From: Eupeodes corollae
Taxonomy: Eukaryota; Arthropoda; Insecta; Diptera; Syrphidae
Assembly: GCF_945859685.1 (NCBI RefSeq)
Contig: NC_079148.1
Location: forward strand, 46,635,946-46,699,945
DNA: 64,000 bases
Direction of reading: 5' to 3'
The position numbers were made by a program, and so were the translations under genes. Positions 56,601-64,000 of the stretch are shown here, in pieces. Under the pieces are notes generated by a model, which was not told the DNA's origin, searched no databases, and was given only the letters and a program-made list of their open reading frames with translations. Position 1 is the first letter of the stretch; every line of letters starts with the position of its first letter.

Positions 56601-57001
56601 TGACAAAGAAACAGGTATTCTTTACTTTCTTTCAGGGTCAGGCGCCATATTAATCGAATTCCGCTCTCGTTTAAATATTAGATATACATAACATACCTAC
56701 CTAATCACAATAATTATTATTCTATCTATAATTCAATAATTTTTTATTACAAGCATGTAGGTAAATTTTATTTCTTACCAACGCAACTACAGCACTCCTC
56801 ATAATATTTCTTTCCTAAACAACTGAGGCATTCTTTGTAGCAGGAGCAATTTTTCGGTTCACATTTGCAACTTTGAGTTAACATGCATTTGGAGACAATT
56901 GACGCACAAACAACTTCATTGCACGATTCCACTTGACTTATAATTAGAATTCCAGCATACAGAACAACCAAGCACAGGGACACTACTTTGCGGAGCACCA
57001 T
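50673..57001 (-). CDS. cv: Twisted-gastrulation family BMP modulator, crossveinless-like (4 exons)
   Basis: Secreted cysteine-rich protein that binds BMP ligands with Sog/Chordin and shapes BMP transport; in Drosophila cv is needed for wing crossveins. Exons on the minus strand: 57001-56779, 51488-51285, 51225-51081, 50865-50673; 765 bases, 254 residues, phases agree. The signal peptide is residues 1-26 (MVLRKVVSLCLVVLYAGILI and on), cut before CNEVVC. An N-terminal cysteine-rich domain follows (CMLTQSCKCEPKNCSCYKEC, CCSCVELCPKPNETRN), then SHVEEFDGVPELFNALI. The C-terminal Tsg domain has VNCSVIYLSPCISWNKCRQ, SYRWFHDGCCECVGATCIN and ESRCRRCPE, then an acidic tail ending GPFDGTVNNQFL. SKKSHVEEFDGVPELFN and GPFDG favour cv over tsg or shrew. 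An upstream in-frame ATG at 57052 would bury the signal peptide, so 57001 is preferred. Intron 1 is 5.3 kb and full of transposons. Confidence 0.93.
52035..52215. mobile_element. SINE, copy B (cv intron 1), internally inverted
   Basis: GTGGCGCAACAGCCTGTTGA at about 52041 and CTAGGGCCTAGTGACTTACA, then TCTCAACCATTCCTGGGTGC, are one half of a repeat that I know from fly genomes. At about 52118 this half stops. The other half then appears in the opposite sense (CGGGTACTGCCTCTTGCGAG, AATTGACAAATTCTCC, CATGAAAAAGTGCTTTC). Copy A shows both halves in one direction, so copy B has an internal inversion or two head-to-head fragments. Confidence 0.6.
52700..53020 (+). pseudogene. Tc1-like transposase relic, N-terminal part (cv intron 1)
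   Basis: Frames read KVISKDSSRWQT and, after breaks, SVRKDPFISF-like, then EIRIQLDLNATSRTIRRQL. This is the paired helix-turn-helix linker of Tc1-type transposases. The relic is interrupted at 53020 by a Harbinger element and continues at 54121 with VDAGLKYFKA. Confidence 0.7.
53021..54120 (-). mobile_element. PIF/Harbinger transposon nested in the Tc1 relic
   Basis: Ends are inverted: TTATTATGAAAAACGATA at 53021-53038, and the complement of 54103-54120 reads TTATTATGAAATACGATA, 17 of 18 bases alike. The minus strand carries broken pieces of a HARBI1-type nuclease: FKQLFRLNKEAFKYALDEI, DPHLPSFNST, FLVSMAQPILIENI-like frames, then LYEKYSFPGIIGCADGTHMK. The first catalytic Asp lies in GCADGTH. 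The rest of the nuclease and the Myb-like protein are missing; the copy is 1.1 kb. Its termini are TTA-like as expected for the family, but an exact 3-bp target duplication cannot be separated from the repeat itself. Confidence 0.82.
54121..54730 (+). pseudogene. Tc1-like transposase relic, catalytic part (cv intron 1)
   Basis: Resumes the Tc1 frame after the Harbinger: VDAGLKYFKA, then RLKFPHVHINRPAKESLNPR, YTKATVKHGVGNVIVFRYFS, HYLEPIHQKDDTMDRLMY. The second Asp region (QDNDPKHTS) is degraded to AVQRSKAHVQ. LHRKTVGYCRL-type out-of-frame sequence covers the final Glu (NPIENLWD in the family). Frameshifts near 54460 and 54530 and a degraded catalytic core make it dead. Confidence 0.8.
54950..56325. 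repeat. Interspersed repeat with a 173-bp tandem core (cv intron 1)
   Basis: The left arm contains CCCATAGGAAGTTATTGTTA, CGACGTTTCAAGGTCCCTAG, a GTACGTACG/GTCCGTACG simple repeat (about 55130-55175) and CATAGCTCAAGAACCAGAAG. A tandem core follows; CTCAAATATC anchors it at 55581, 55753, 55928 and 56101 (spacing 172, 175, 173). Each unit includes AAATATTGTTTTCAACATT, GAGAAAAATCGAATTGACAG and AAAAGTTGGTAAAAATTGA. The right arm ends with AGCAAGACAATTTGACAGAC and GTGTGGGTCGCATCCCCGCC. There is no coding sequence. Arm-core-arm layout recalls DINE-type Helitron-like elements of flies, but I see no CTRR end. Confidence 0.7.
56326..56778. other. cv intron 1, rest
   Basis: AT-rich sequence between the repeat and the splice donor of cv exon 1. 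Nothing else recognised. Confidence 0.4.
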
Positions 57002-58399
57002 GTTATTTGTTTTGTTTACCAAATTTTTAGACAAATAAAAAAAAACTATCAAAATAAAAACACAAATTATAGTAGAACTAGCACTTTTTGTTTCTTATTA
57101 TTATAGGATGCATTAAGATTTATCTTTTTATAGCTAGTAGGTTTTCTTGCTTCAATCAATGCCACTTAACACACTTCACACTCCACACCAGATAGGTAGG
57201 TTTTAAAATAATAAAATAAACTAAGCTTTGCGAGCAGCGATCGATTGTGGTATATTAAAATTCCGTCGGAATAAAAATATCTATGGAGATAGATATTTAA
57301 ATTAAATATTCAAATCATTCAATATTAACTGACAGGCGATTAAATAGCGTATTATTGTGATTGTATATATTGCACAGCAACAACTAAATCTTCTTTGTCA
57401 ACAAGATCAAAACCGATCAATAGTGATCACATCTTCGTCTTCGATTTAAAAGATACATTATTAAGCATGGATAGCGAGATACAGCGAAGCGAGCCAAAGG
57501 CAGCAGCAGCCTCACTCTACAAAAATGCGGTGAAAAGTACAATACGGTTTTACTCCTCTGTTTGCTAAGAGTTGGATTAAGAAAAACAAACGATCTTCTC
57601 ACACTACGTTGATCAGGTTCAAGAAGGAGGTACGGGGAAGCGGAACACAAAGTTGTTTAGCTACTTTATAAAACAACAGAAACGCACCTGTCCTTGTTTT
57701 TCTGCGGCAGAGTAAAAAGCTAGAAAGATTAAATCCAAACGAAAAGGTCGTAGGTAGTTACACTTGATCTGGTGATTGGCACTTGTTTCCTTCGCACATA
57801 ATAATAATTGCGTTTTGTTGATTCATGCATGCATGACTTAAATATGATTCACTTCACGACAGAATACAACAGTCCTATGCCTATTCTATACACAGTTTAA
57901 GTTGTTGGTATGAAGTTCGTTCTCTTCTCGGTAAATTTTTGTAGCTTTGTTTTGTAGTACATGAAGTAGTATTGCCAGCAACGTTTTTCTGGCGCTACGT
58001 TATACGTCATTGTTGACAAATAAAAATGTTGCACCTATTTTAAAAACACAAAATACAAAAAAGTATGTATACGCCTTGGTGCATTATTGTAAACTCATCG
58101 CCACTTGAATAGGACACCCTGTACTCTCTTTTTACTTTGCTTATAACTCAAAAGCGGAATGATAAAATAATGGTACTTTGGCCGTTATCTTTTTGCAACT
58201 GTTTTCTTCTCTCTCTATGATAAATTGCAAGTTCTGGAAAAAACACGTTATATTTTTTTACTTTATATTAACTTTCGTCTTAATTAAAGCAATATTTTTG
58301 CGCCCTTTGAATAGGCCATGCATTTAGTTTAATCGTTATCTTTGTCACGCGGAATTGTATCCTTCATTGAACGATTATTTAATTTAAAAAAAAAAAACG
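57002..58399. other. cv upstream region
   Basis: Should hold the cv promoter and 5' UTR. Positions 57417-57720 are less AT-rich. A 34-codon frame MDSEIQRSEPKAAAAS at 57467 has no support. Near 58080-58140 a TTGAATAGGACACCCTGTA-like sequence may be the left end of the following mariner relic. Confidence 0.35.
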
Positions 58400-59019
58400 T
58401 AAAATAGGTCGAGGGAAAGAGTTGACCGAGGCGGAAAAAAGACAAATTAAAGCATATAAGGACGCTGGCTTATCTATTGCCAAAATAGCTAACAAAGTCG
58501 AGAGAAGACAACACATGATATCCAAATTTTTAGGTAATGAGCTTAAATATGGGAAATACATGAAAGACCGCACACACATTGTGCTTACTAATGCGGAAAG
58601 GCGACTTATATTAAGAAAAGCGTCAAATTCTTACGACTCTTTGGCAAAAATCAGGAAAAATGTGGTGTTAAAGCAAGTCTAACAACCATGCGTCGTGTTA
58701 TTTTGAAATCAAGAAGAAACGCATCAGTTTTTACCGCGCACATGTTACCTGGACTTCTGAGTAGCCTTTTCCGATAGATATAGCTATTATTTCCATGACC
58801 TCCGCAAAGAAACTCATTATCTGGACCGGCTGCATAACAGAGTTGGAGTTGTAATGGTTTGGGGAGCTATGTATTTAATATTATGGCACCTGCAAACTAC
58901 ATTTTGTATCAACAACAATGAATGCGTTGTCTTATAATGGTATATTTTTCCATACTTTCAAACCCTTTTTTGACCTCTGCCATGGATTTATCAACATGAT
59001 AATGCGCCCATACCCACAG
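58400..59019 (+). pseudogene. Tc1/mariner transposase relic
   Basis: Reads GRGKELTEAEKRQIKAYKDA, GLSIAKIANKVERRQHMIS, FLGNELKYGKYMKDRTH, then TNAERRLILRKASNSYDSL: a two-part helix-turn-helix with a linker GR-type motif. After a stop near 58680, scraps include VVMVWGAM-like sequence at 58850 and YQHDNAPIPTA at 58995-59018, the second catalytic Asp motif (QQDNAPIHTA in relatives). The frame is then cut by a different sequence at 59020. Multiple stops; dead. Confidence 0.75.
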
Positions 59020-61286
59020 CAAGGGCGGATCCAGACTTTTCATCAGGGGGGGGGTCACACACAAGATGAGTTTTTAATCACCGCTTAAAAATATTCCCTT
59101 ATGTTTTATAAAGGATGCCAACAAAATTTAATAATTGCCAAAATGACAACTTTAGTTATCAAATTATTTAGAACAATGTTGTCGAGCAAATTATGGTCTA
59201 ACTATTTAATTTGGATGACTCATATGAAAGCATTCCAAGATTCGAACAGCTGTCTAAATATGCCATATTTAGGAGCTAAAATACAATAGCTTAGAGGGTT
59301 TTTGGTGAATTTCGCGCAGAAATGTAGGAAATTGTTTTGAAACGTAGCTTTTTTCCAAAAACAAAACACACTTTTCTGGTTTTTGTTTCTATTAATGCAA
59401 AGAACGCTGCAAAAATTTTAAAATCCAGAAAATGAGAGAGGATCTGATATGTAAAAATGTCGGGCTTTTTTTGATGTAGTTTTCAATTTCTCTCTTATTA
59501 CTCTCGTTATCAATCTGATTTCTCGTATTTTGATCTTATAAAGGCGTCGACAAAATTAGACATTGTAGAGACAAAAAGGTTTGATTCTTGAATTCAAGGA
59601 AATAGCTGCATTTAAGTACATAATTCCTTTAAAAAAAAATTAGATTAGAAAAAAGTAAGGTAAGTAAACAAATGAGTTGGGAAAAAAAGTTTTGTAGTAC
59701 TCACAAATTACACGTTTCAAAGCTTATATATCAATAGATATGAAACGTTTATTATCTTTTTCACTTAGCCATTAATTTAACAAAAGTGTCACTTGATTTT
59801 TTTGGGACATTTGTATTATTGAAATTCGTGTTTGAATCTCAGTTCTAGAGCATCTAAAGCAAATTCATTTCAAAAGTAGATTTATTTAATTTTTTTAAAT
59901 CTTTTGTATTCAACAGAAAACTAATTTTGAAATAAATGAAACGCACGACTGGGTCGCTAGAACTTAATAATTTCTTCCAAAAAGTCTGTTAAAAAATATT
60001 TCCTATATTTTAAGATTTAAAAATGTACCTTCAAAAAAGTTTTTCTCAAAAATTTAAAAGCCATTTTATTTGTCAAAAAATCTACCTATTTTTTTGAAAA
60101 ACATTCTAAATTTTGTCTTAAAAATATTTTTGGTATAAGCTATTAATAAAGAGCTTATAAATATATGAACATTTTACATTAAAATTTCGTCAAAAAATGT
60201 TATCCCCTTTCTGAAATATCGAGTTTTGTAAACAAAATTAGTATTTTATTAAAAATTAGAAAAAAAAATGTTTGACCATAAAAAATCAACATCAATTTGA
60301 TCATTGACAAGAGCTTGCACAGAAAGAGAAACATTTTAAAATCGTTCCATTAGTTCTTGAGAAAACTTAAAAACAAAATTAAGGTTTTTTTTGAATTGTA
60401 CCCTTTTGGAGCAATACGAAAATATGTTTTTCTTGTAGAAAGCAGCCAAATTAAGAACACAAGATTTAGAAAAAGTTTTAGAAAAATCACATCTTGAACC
60501 AAAAAATTTGTGTGGGGCTGTTATTTTTCGTATTAATAAAATTAAAAAAAAACGCCTTACACTAATCGGCTGAAAATCTTAATTTTAATCAACACAATTG
60601 TTTGGACTGTAGGGCCAGGAAAGACAGACAGAGGAAAGGAATCGGGGTACCCACTTTTCCGGTTCGTAATGTCATATTTGATTAAAAACTCTAGTTTGAA
60701 ATTGTTTACTTATGCCAAACTTGCTATATAGTTCCTATATGTCGTCAAAAGAATACAATAACAAAATTGAAGGCGAGTTGAAGGAATTCAAAGGCAACTT
60801 AATATACAGTTCATGATCTCATATTCGAGGTTTCTTCTTAATCAAAATTGGAGTTGTTTTTGACAGCAAACCATATTTGGTGAATGTCGTTAAATAACTA
60901 ATAAATCTTTAAATGAAATCTTTACTTAAACAACTTAACGTATAAGCGTTTTGGCTTATATGACACCCCCTGGATAGTCAATTGGTCAAAGGTTGATGAA
61001 TTTGTGTTGTTTCTTTTGGAATTAGGCTGAATATCAGATTCATATCATGTTATTGGTCCAATATTCAGTCAAAAGTAGTACTTTTGGTAACAAACTTTAA
61101 GGAAGTTAAATATAAATAATGTTTTCATATAAAAAAAATAAATAATTTGAAATATAATTGGAGTCATATCCATAAACGCAATACGATTAGTTTTGAATTG
61201 AAGGGAATTCCTGCGAAAAAGCAAACAAATTATCTCCCAGGGGGAGATCATGACTCCTACGACCCCCCCCCCTGGATCCGCCATTG
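59020..61286. mobile_element. 2.3-kb element with GGCGGATCCAG inverted ends
   Basis: CAAGGGCGGATCCAG at 59020-59034 and the complement of the right end (61286 back to 61272), CAATGGCGGATCCAG, match at 14 of 15 bases. Both are followed inwards by a G run (left after 10 bases, right directly). Ends of this type occur on hAT-like elements of insects. The inside is AT-rich with no transposase, so it would be non-autonomous. The element cuts a mariner catalytic motif on the left. The expected 8-bp target duplication is not seen (ACCCACAG against GTTGGGGA), so the ends may have been rearranged. Confidence 0.5.
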
Positions 61287-61369
61287 GTTGGGGATAGAAC
61301 TATGACAATAGATAACACTGGTCATCAAAATTATTTTTTTTCTGCTGCTAAGTTCAAAGATAGAATCAA

Positions 61370-64000
61370 CGGTGGCGTCTACAGTTCCAGTAAGGTCGAA
61401 CTACTTAGTGAACACCTTATTAGGGCTTCTTCGACATATTCGGAGCCCAGGCCTATAAGGAGCGGTTCATCCGGCTCCCCTTCCTTGGAGTTATACTAAG
61501 GATCTGGCCCTCCAGGTTGGGGGTTGTGCCGTCGGGGTGACTTCCTGGCCACGTAAAAACATCATAGTTTCGAAGCAGCAACAAGCCTCGGATACGGACG
61601 GATTCACTGTTAACAACCCACGCAAACGAAATAAGGACAACGAACTTCGGATATGTACCTGGAATGTTAGGTCCCTTCACAGACCACGTGCAGCCGAACA
61701 ATTAGCGGAAGCCCTAAACTGCTGCAAGGCAGATATAACAGCCATCCAAGAAGTGCGATGGGATGGACCGGGCAAACGTAAACTAAAAGACTGCGATATC
61801 TACTACGGCGACTGCTACCGAGAACAAAGGCAGCGTCTATTTGGGTGTGGATTTGTTGTTGGAACTAGGCTCAGGCAAAAAGTCTTGAGCTTTAACAGTG
61901 TGAGCGAGCGCATCACGACAATCCGCATCAAGGCTAAATTCGCCAAAATAAGCCTAATATGCGCGCATGCCCTAACAGAGGAGAAAGATGAAGACACCAA
62001 AGACATATTCTTCGAGCTCTTAGACAAGACATATGAGCAGTGCCCTGGCTATGACATTAAAATTGTCTTAGGAGATTTTAATGCCAAGCTAGGAAGAGAA
62101 GACATCTTTGGTGGCATAATCGGGAGATACAGCCTGCACGAAACCACCTCCGACAACGGATTCAGGCTGGTCGATTTCGCTGCGGGGCTAGACGTTCTGG
62201 TAGCTAGTACGCAGTTCACGCATCTCAATATCCACAAGGGGACATGGAAATCTCCTGATCAATCAACCGTCAACCAGATTGACCACATTGCGATCGACGC
62301 ACGACACTTCTCCAGTATCCAGGATATCCGAACATTCCGAGAGGCCAACATTGACTCGGACCACTACCTCGTTGTAGCCAAGGTACGGCTACGGATATCC
62401 CGATCCAAGCCAAAACAAGGAAGTACTGTGAGTAGATTCGACGTTAGACGGCTACAATCGCAAGAGACTGCCATGTCCTTTTCCGATCGAGTCTCTAATA
62501 ACCTCCTAAGGAGTCCTATGCTTCCTGCATTAAGCGTTGAAAACCAGTGGCAACATTGCCTTGCAGCCCATCAGAGATGCCGCCTCTGAAGTGCTAGGTT
62601 TCACACGGCCACCACAGCGAAACCCCTGGTTTGACGACGAATGCCGGCAAGCTCACGCAGCGAAACAAGAGGCATACAAAACGGCGCTGCACAAAAGGAC
62701 TAGAGCTGCTCGCGAGCTCTACGAGCAGAAGAGGAGAGAGGAACACCGGCTTCTTAGACGGAAAAAAAGAGAGCATGAGAAGCGCGCGATCGAGGAGATA
62801 GAGGGATGTCACAACAGGAATGAGGTTCGTAAATTTTACCAAAAGGTAAAAAAAACCTCCCAAGAGTACCAGCCACGAACCGAAGCCTGTAAAGACGATC
62901 AAGGGAACATCGTAGTAGAACCACAGTCGATGCTGAGAATATGGAAAGATCACTTCTCCAAATTATATAACGGCGATGAAGAACCGAATTCCGCTGTAAG
63001 GGAGATAGAACCACTCAACCTCGGCGACGCAGATCAACAATTCCGCCTACCCGACCTTGACGAAGTGAAGATAGCTATATCTAAACTTAAGTCAAACAAA
63101 GCTGCTGGAGCTGACGGCATCACCGCCGAACTATTCAAAGCAGCAGGCGATGACTTGGTAGGGAGCATGCACCAACTCATCTGCAAAATATGGTCGGAAG
63201 AAAGCATGCCCGATGAGTGGAATCTCAGCATAGTGTGCCCGATACATAAGAAAGGAGACCCTCTAAACTGCGCCAACTACAGAGGCATCAGTCTCCTTAA
63301 CATTGCGTATAAGATCCTCTCTGCCGTATTATGTGAACGTCTGAAGCCATTCGTCAACAACCTGATTGGTCCTTATCAGTGTGGCTTCAGACCAGGAAAG
63401 TCCACTATCGACCAAATATTCACACTACGGCAGATCTTCGAAAAAACCCAGGAGCTTCAAATCGATACCCACCATCTCTTTATCGATTTTAAGGCCGCGT
63501 ATGACAGCATCTATAGGGAAGAGCTCTACCGAGCAATGTCTAGTTTTGGCATCCCTGTCAAACTTATCCGTTTGTGCAGAATGACGATGGAGAATGCACG
63601 CTGCTCTATCAAGGTCGGAAAAGATCTTACCGATGCATTTGATGTCAAAAAAGGTTTTAGACAAGGCGATGCACTGTCATGCGACTTCTTCAACATCGTT
63701 CTGGAAAGAATTGTGCAAAACTCAACCGTCAACACTAGAGGGACAATCTTCCAAAGATCCATCCAATTACTCGGATACGCAGATGATATTGACATAATTG
63801 GAAGATCAAAGCGTGATGTCAGTGGAGCGTTTTTGAGCATTGCGACGGAAGCGAAGAAGATGGGTTTAGTGGTCAATGAGGGCAAGACCAAGTATATGCT
63901 GTCATCAAAAAAGGACACTGAACGACGACGTCTTGGACAAAACGTCACCATGGACAGCTATAACTTTGAGGTAGTTAAGGACTTTGTCTACCTAGGCACC
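61370..64000 (+). mobile_element. BovB/RTE-like retrotransposon, copy 3 (nearly full length, runs off window)
   Basis: A leader at about 61370-61536 is followed by an ORF from 61537. The endonuclease has CTWNVRSLHRPRAAEQL, ITAIQEVRWDG (catalytic Glu), IVLGDFNAKLGRED (Asp, Asn), NQIDHIAI and NIDSDHYLVVAKV (final Asp-His). One extra C near 62560 (GCAGCCCATC) shifts the frame; the next frame continues EVLGFTRPPQRNPWFDDEC, AAKQEAYKTALHKRTRAAR, then ISKLKSNKAAGADGITAEL, PIHKKGDPLNCANYRGISL, FIDFKAAYDSIYREELYRA, KKGFRQGDALSCDFFNIVL and LGYADDIDIIGRSKRDVSG (catalytic YADD). It is open to the window end at NFEVVKDFVYLGT, so the C-terminus and 3' tail lie outside. Apart from that one frame change, I see no stop. 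This is the youngest and most complete transposon of the window. Confidence 0.93.
62550..62575 (+). other. Frame change in BovB copy 3
   Basis: The endonuclease frame ends HQRCRL-stop at 62589, while the plus-one register from the CCC near 62557-62562 reads IRDAASEVLGF and continues for over 450 codons. One base added in the C run is the simplest explanation. A programmed shift is possible but I see no slippery heptamer or strong downstream fold. Confidence 0.6.

Noticed and set aside
57467..57571. Short plus-strand ORF upstream of cv
   Set aside because: About 34 codons with no conservation evidence.

Overview
This window looks like nuclear DNA from a fly (Diptera, probably Brachycera). The evidence is spliced protein-coding genes with short GT-AG introns, AT-rich spacers, and a dense load of insect transposon families (Helitron, hAT, Tc1/mariner, PIF/Harbinger, RTE/BovB-like, Jockey-, I- and R1-like elements, SINEs). 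I cannot resolve the species. There are no bacterial genes, operons or CRISPR arrays.

Four host genes can be modelled from start to stop with conserved splice sites and phases. (1) A MADF-BESS (Adf-1-like) DNA-binding protein, minus strand, 18751-19738, two exons. (2) PGAP1, the GPI inositol-deacylase of the endoplasmic reticulum, plus strand, 23131-36856, 17 exons, 1,068 codons. (3) Rab21, an endosomal small GTPase, minus strand, 42834-47455, six exons, 223 residues; it converges on PGAP1. (4) A Twisted-gastrulation family BMP-binding secreted protein, most like crossveinless (cv), minus strand, 50673-57001, four exons, 254 residues. They are ordinary single-copy genes and show no operon-like functional link.

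The rest is mostly mobile DNA. Positions 1-18.7 kb hold a decayed Helitron with an intact 3' hairpin and CTAG end, a Jockey-like reverse transcriptase relic, a young 5'-truncated BovB/RTE copy, an I-like relic, a tRNA-like SINE, three ZMYM1-type hAT remnants over the whole window (one here with a perfect 8-bp target duplication), and a broken copy of a cysteine-rich, multi-copy insect protein family. PGAP1 intron 7 is swollen to about 6 kb by a three-level nest: an old minus-strand reverse transcriptase relic, split by a hAT element with a perfect 8-bp target duplication, itself split by an R1-like retrotransposon. PGAP1 intron 14 holds an RNase H relic and an older BovB copy. Rab21 intron 3 holds an RTE element inserted in an older RTE relic. 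The first cv intron holds a SINE, a Tc1 element split by a PIF/Harbinger element, and a repeat with a 173-bp tandem core. An HPF1 (PARylation factor) pseudogene lies between Rab21 and cv. The right edge has a mariner relic cut by a 2.3-kb element with GGCGGATCCAG-type ends, followed by a nearly full-length young BovB/RTE copy that runs off the window.

I did not find a new defence or enzymatic system. The best material for follow-up is the nested-insertion stratigraphy with readable empty sites, the unidentified pseudogene in PGAP1 intron 1, the 173-bp repeat family, and the GC-rich LTR-like block at 38.5-41.1 kb. Gene models and family calls come from reading translations by eye; no database search was run.
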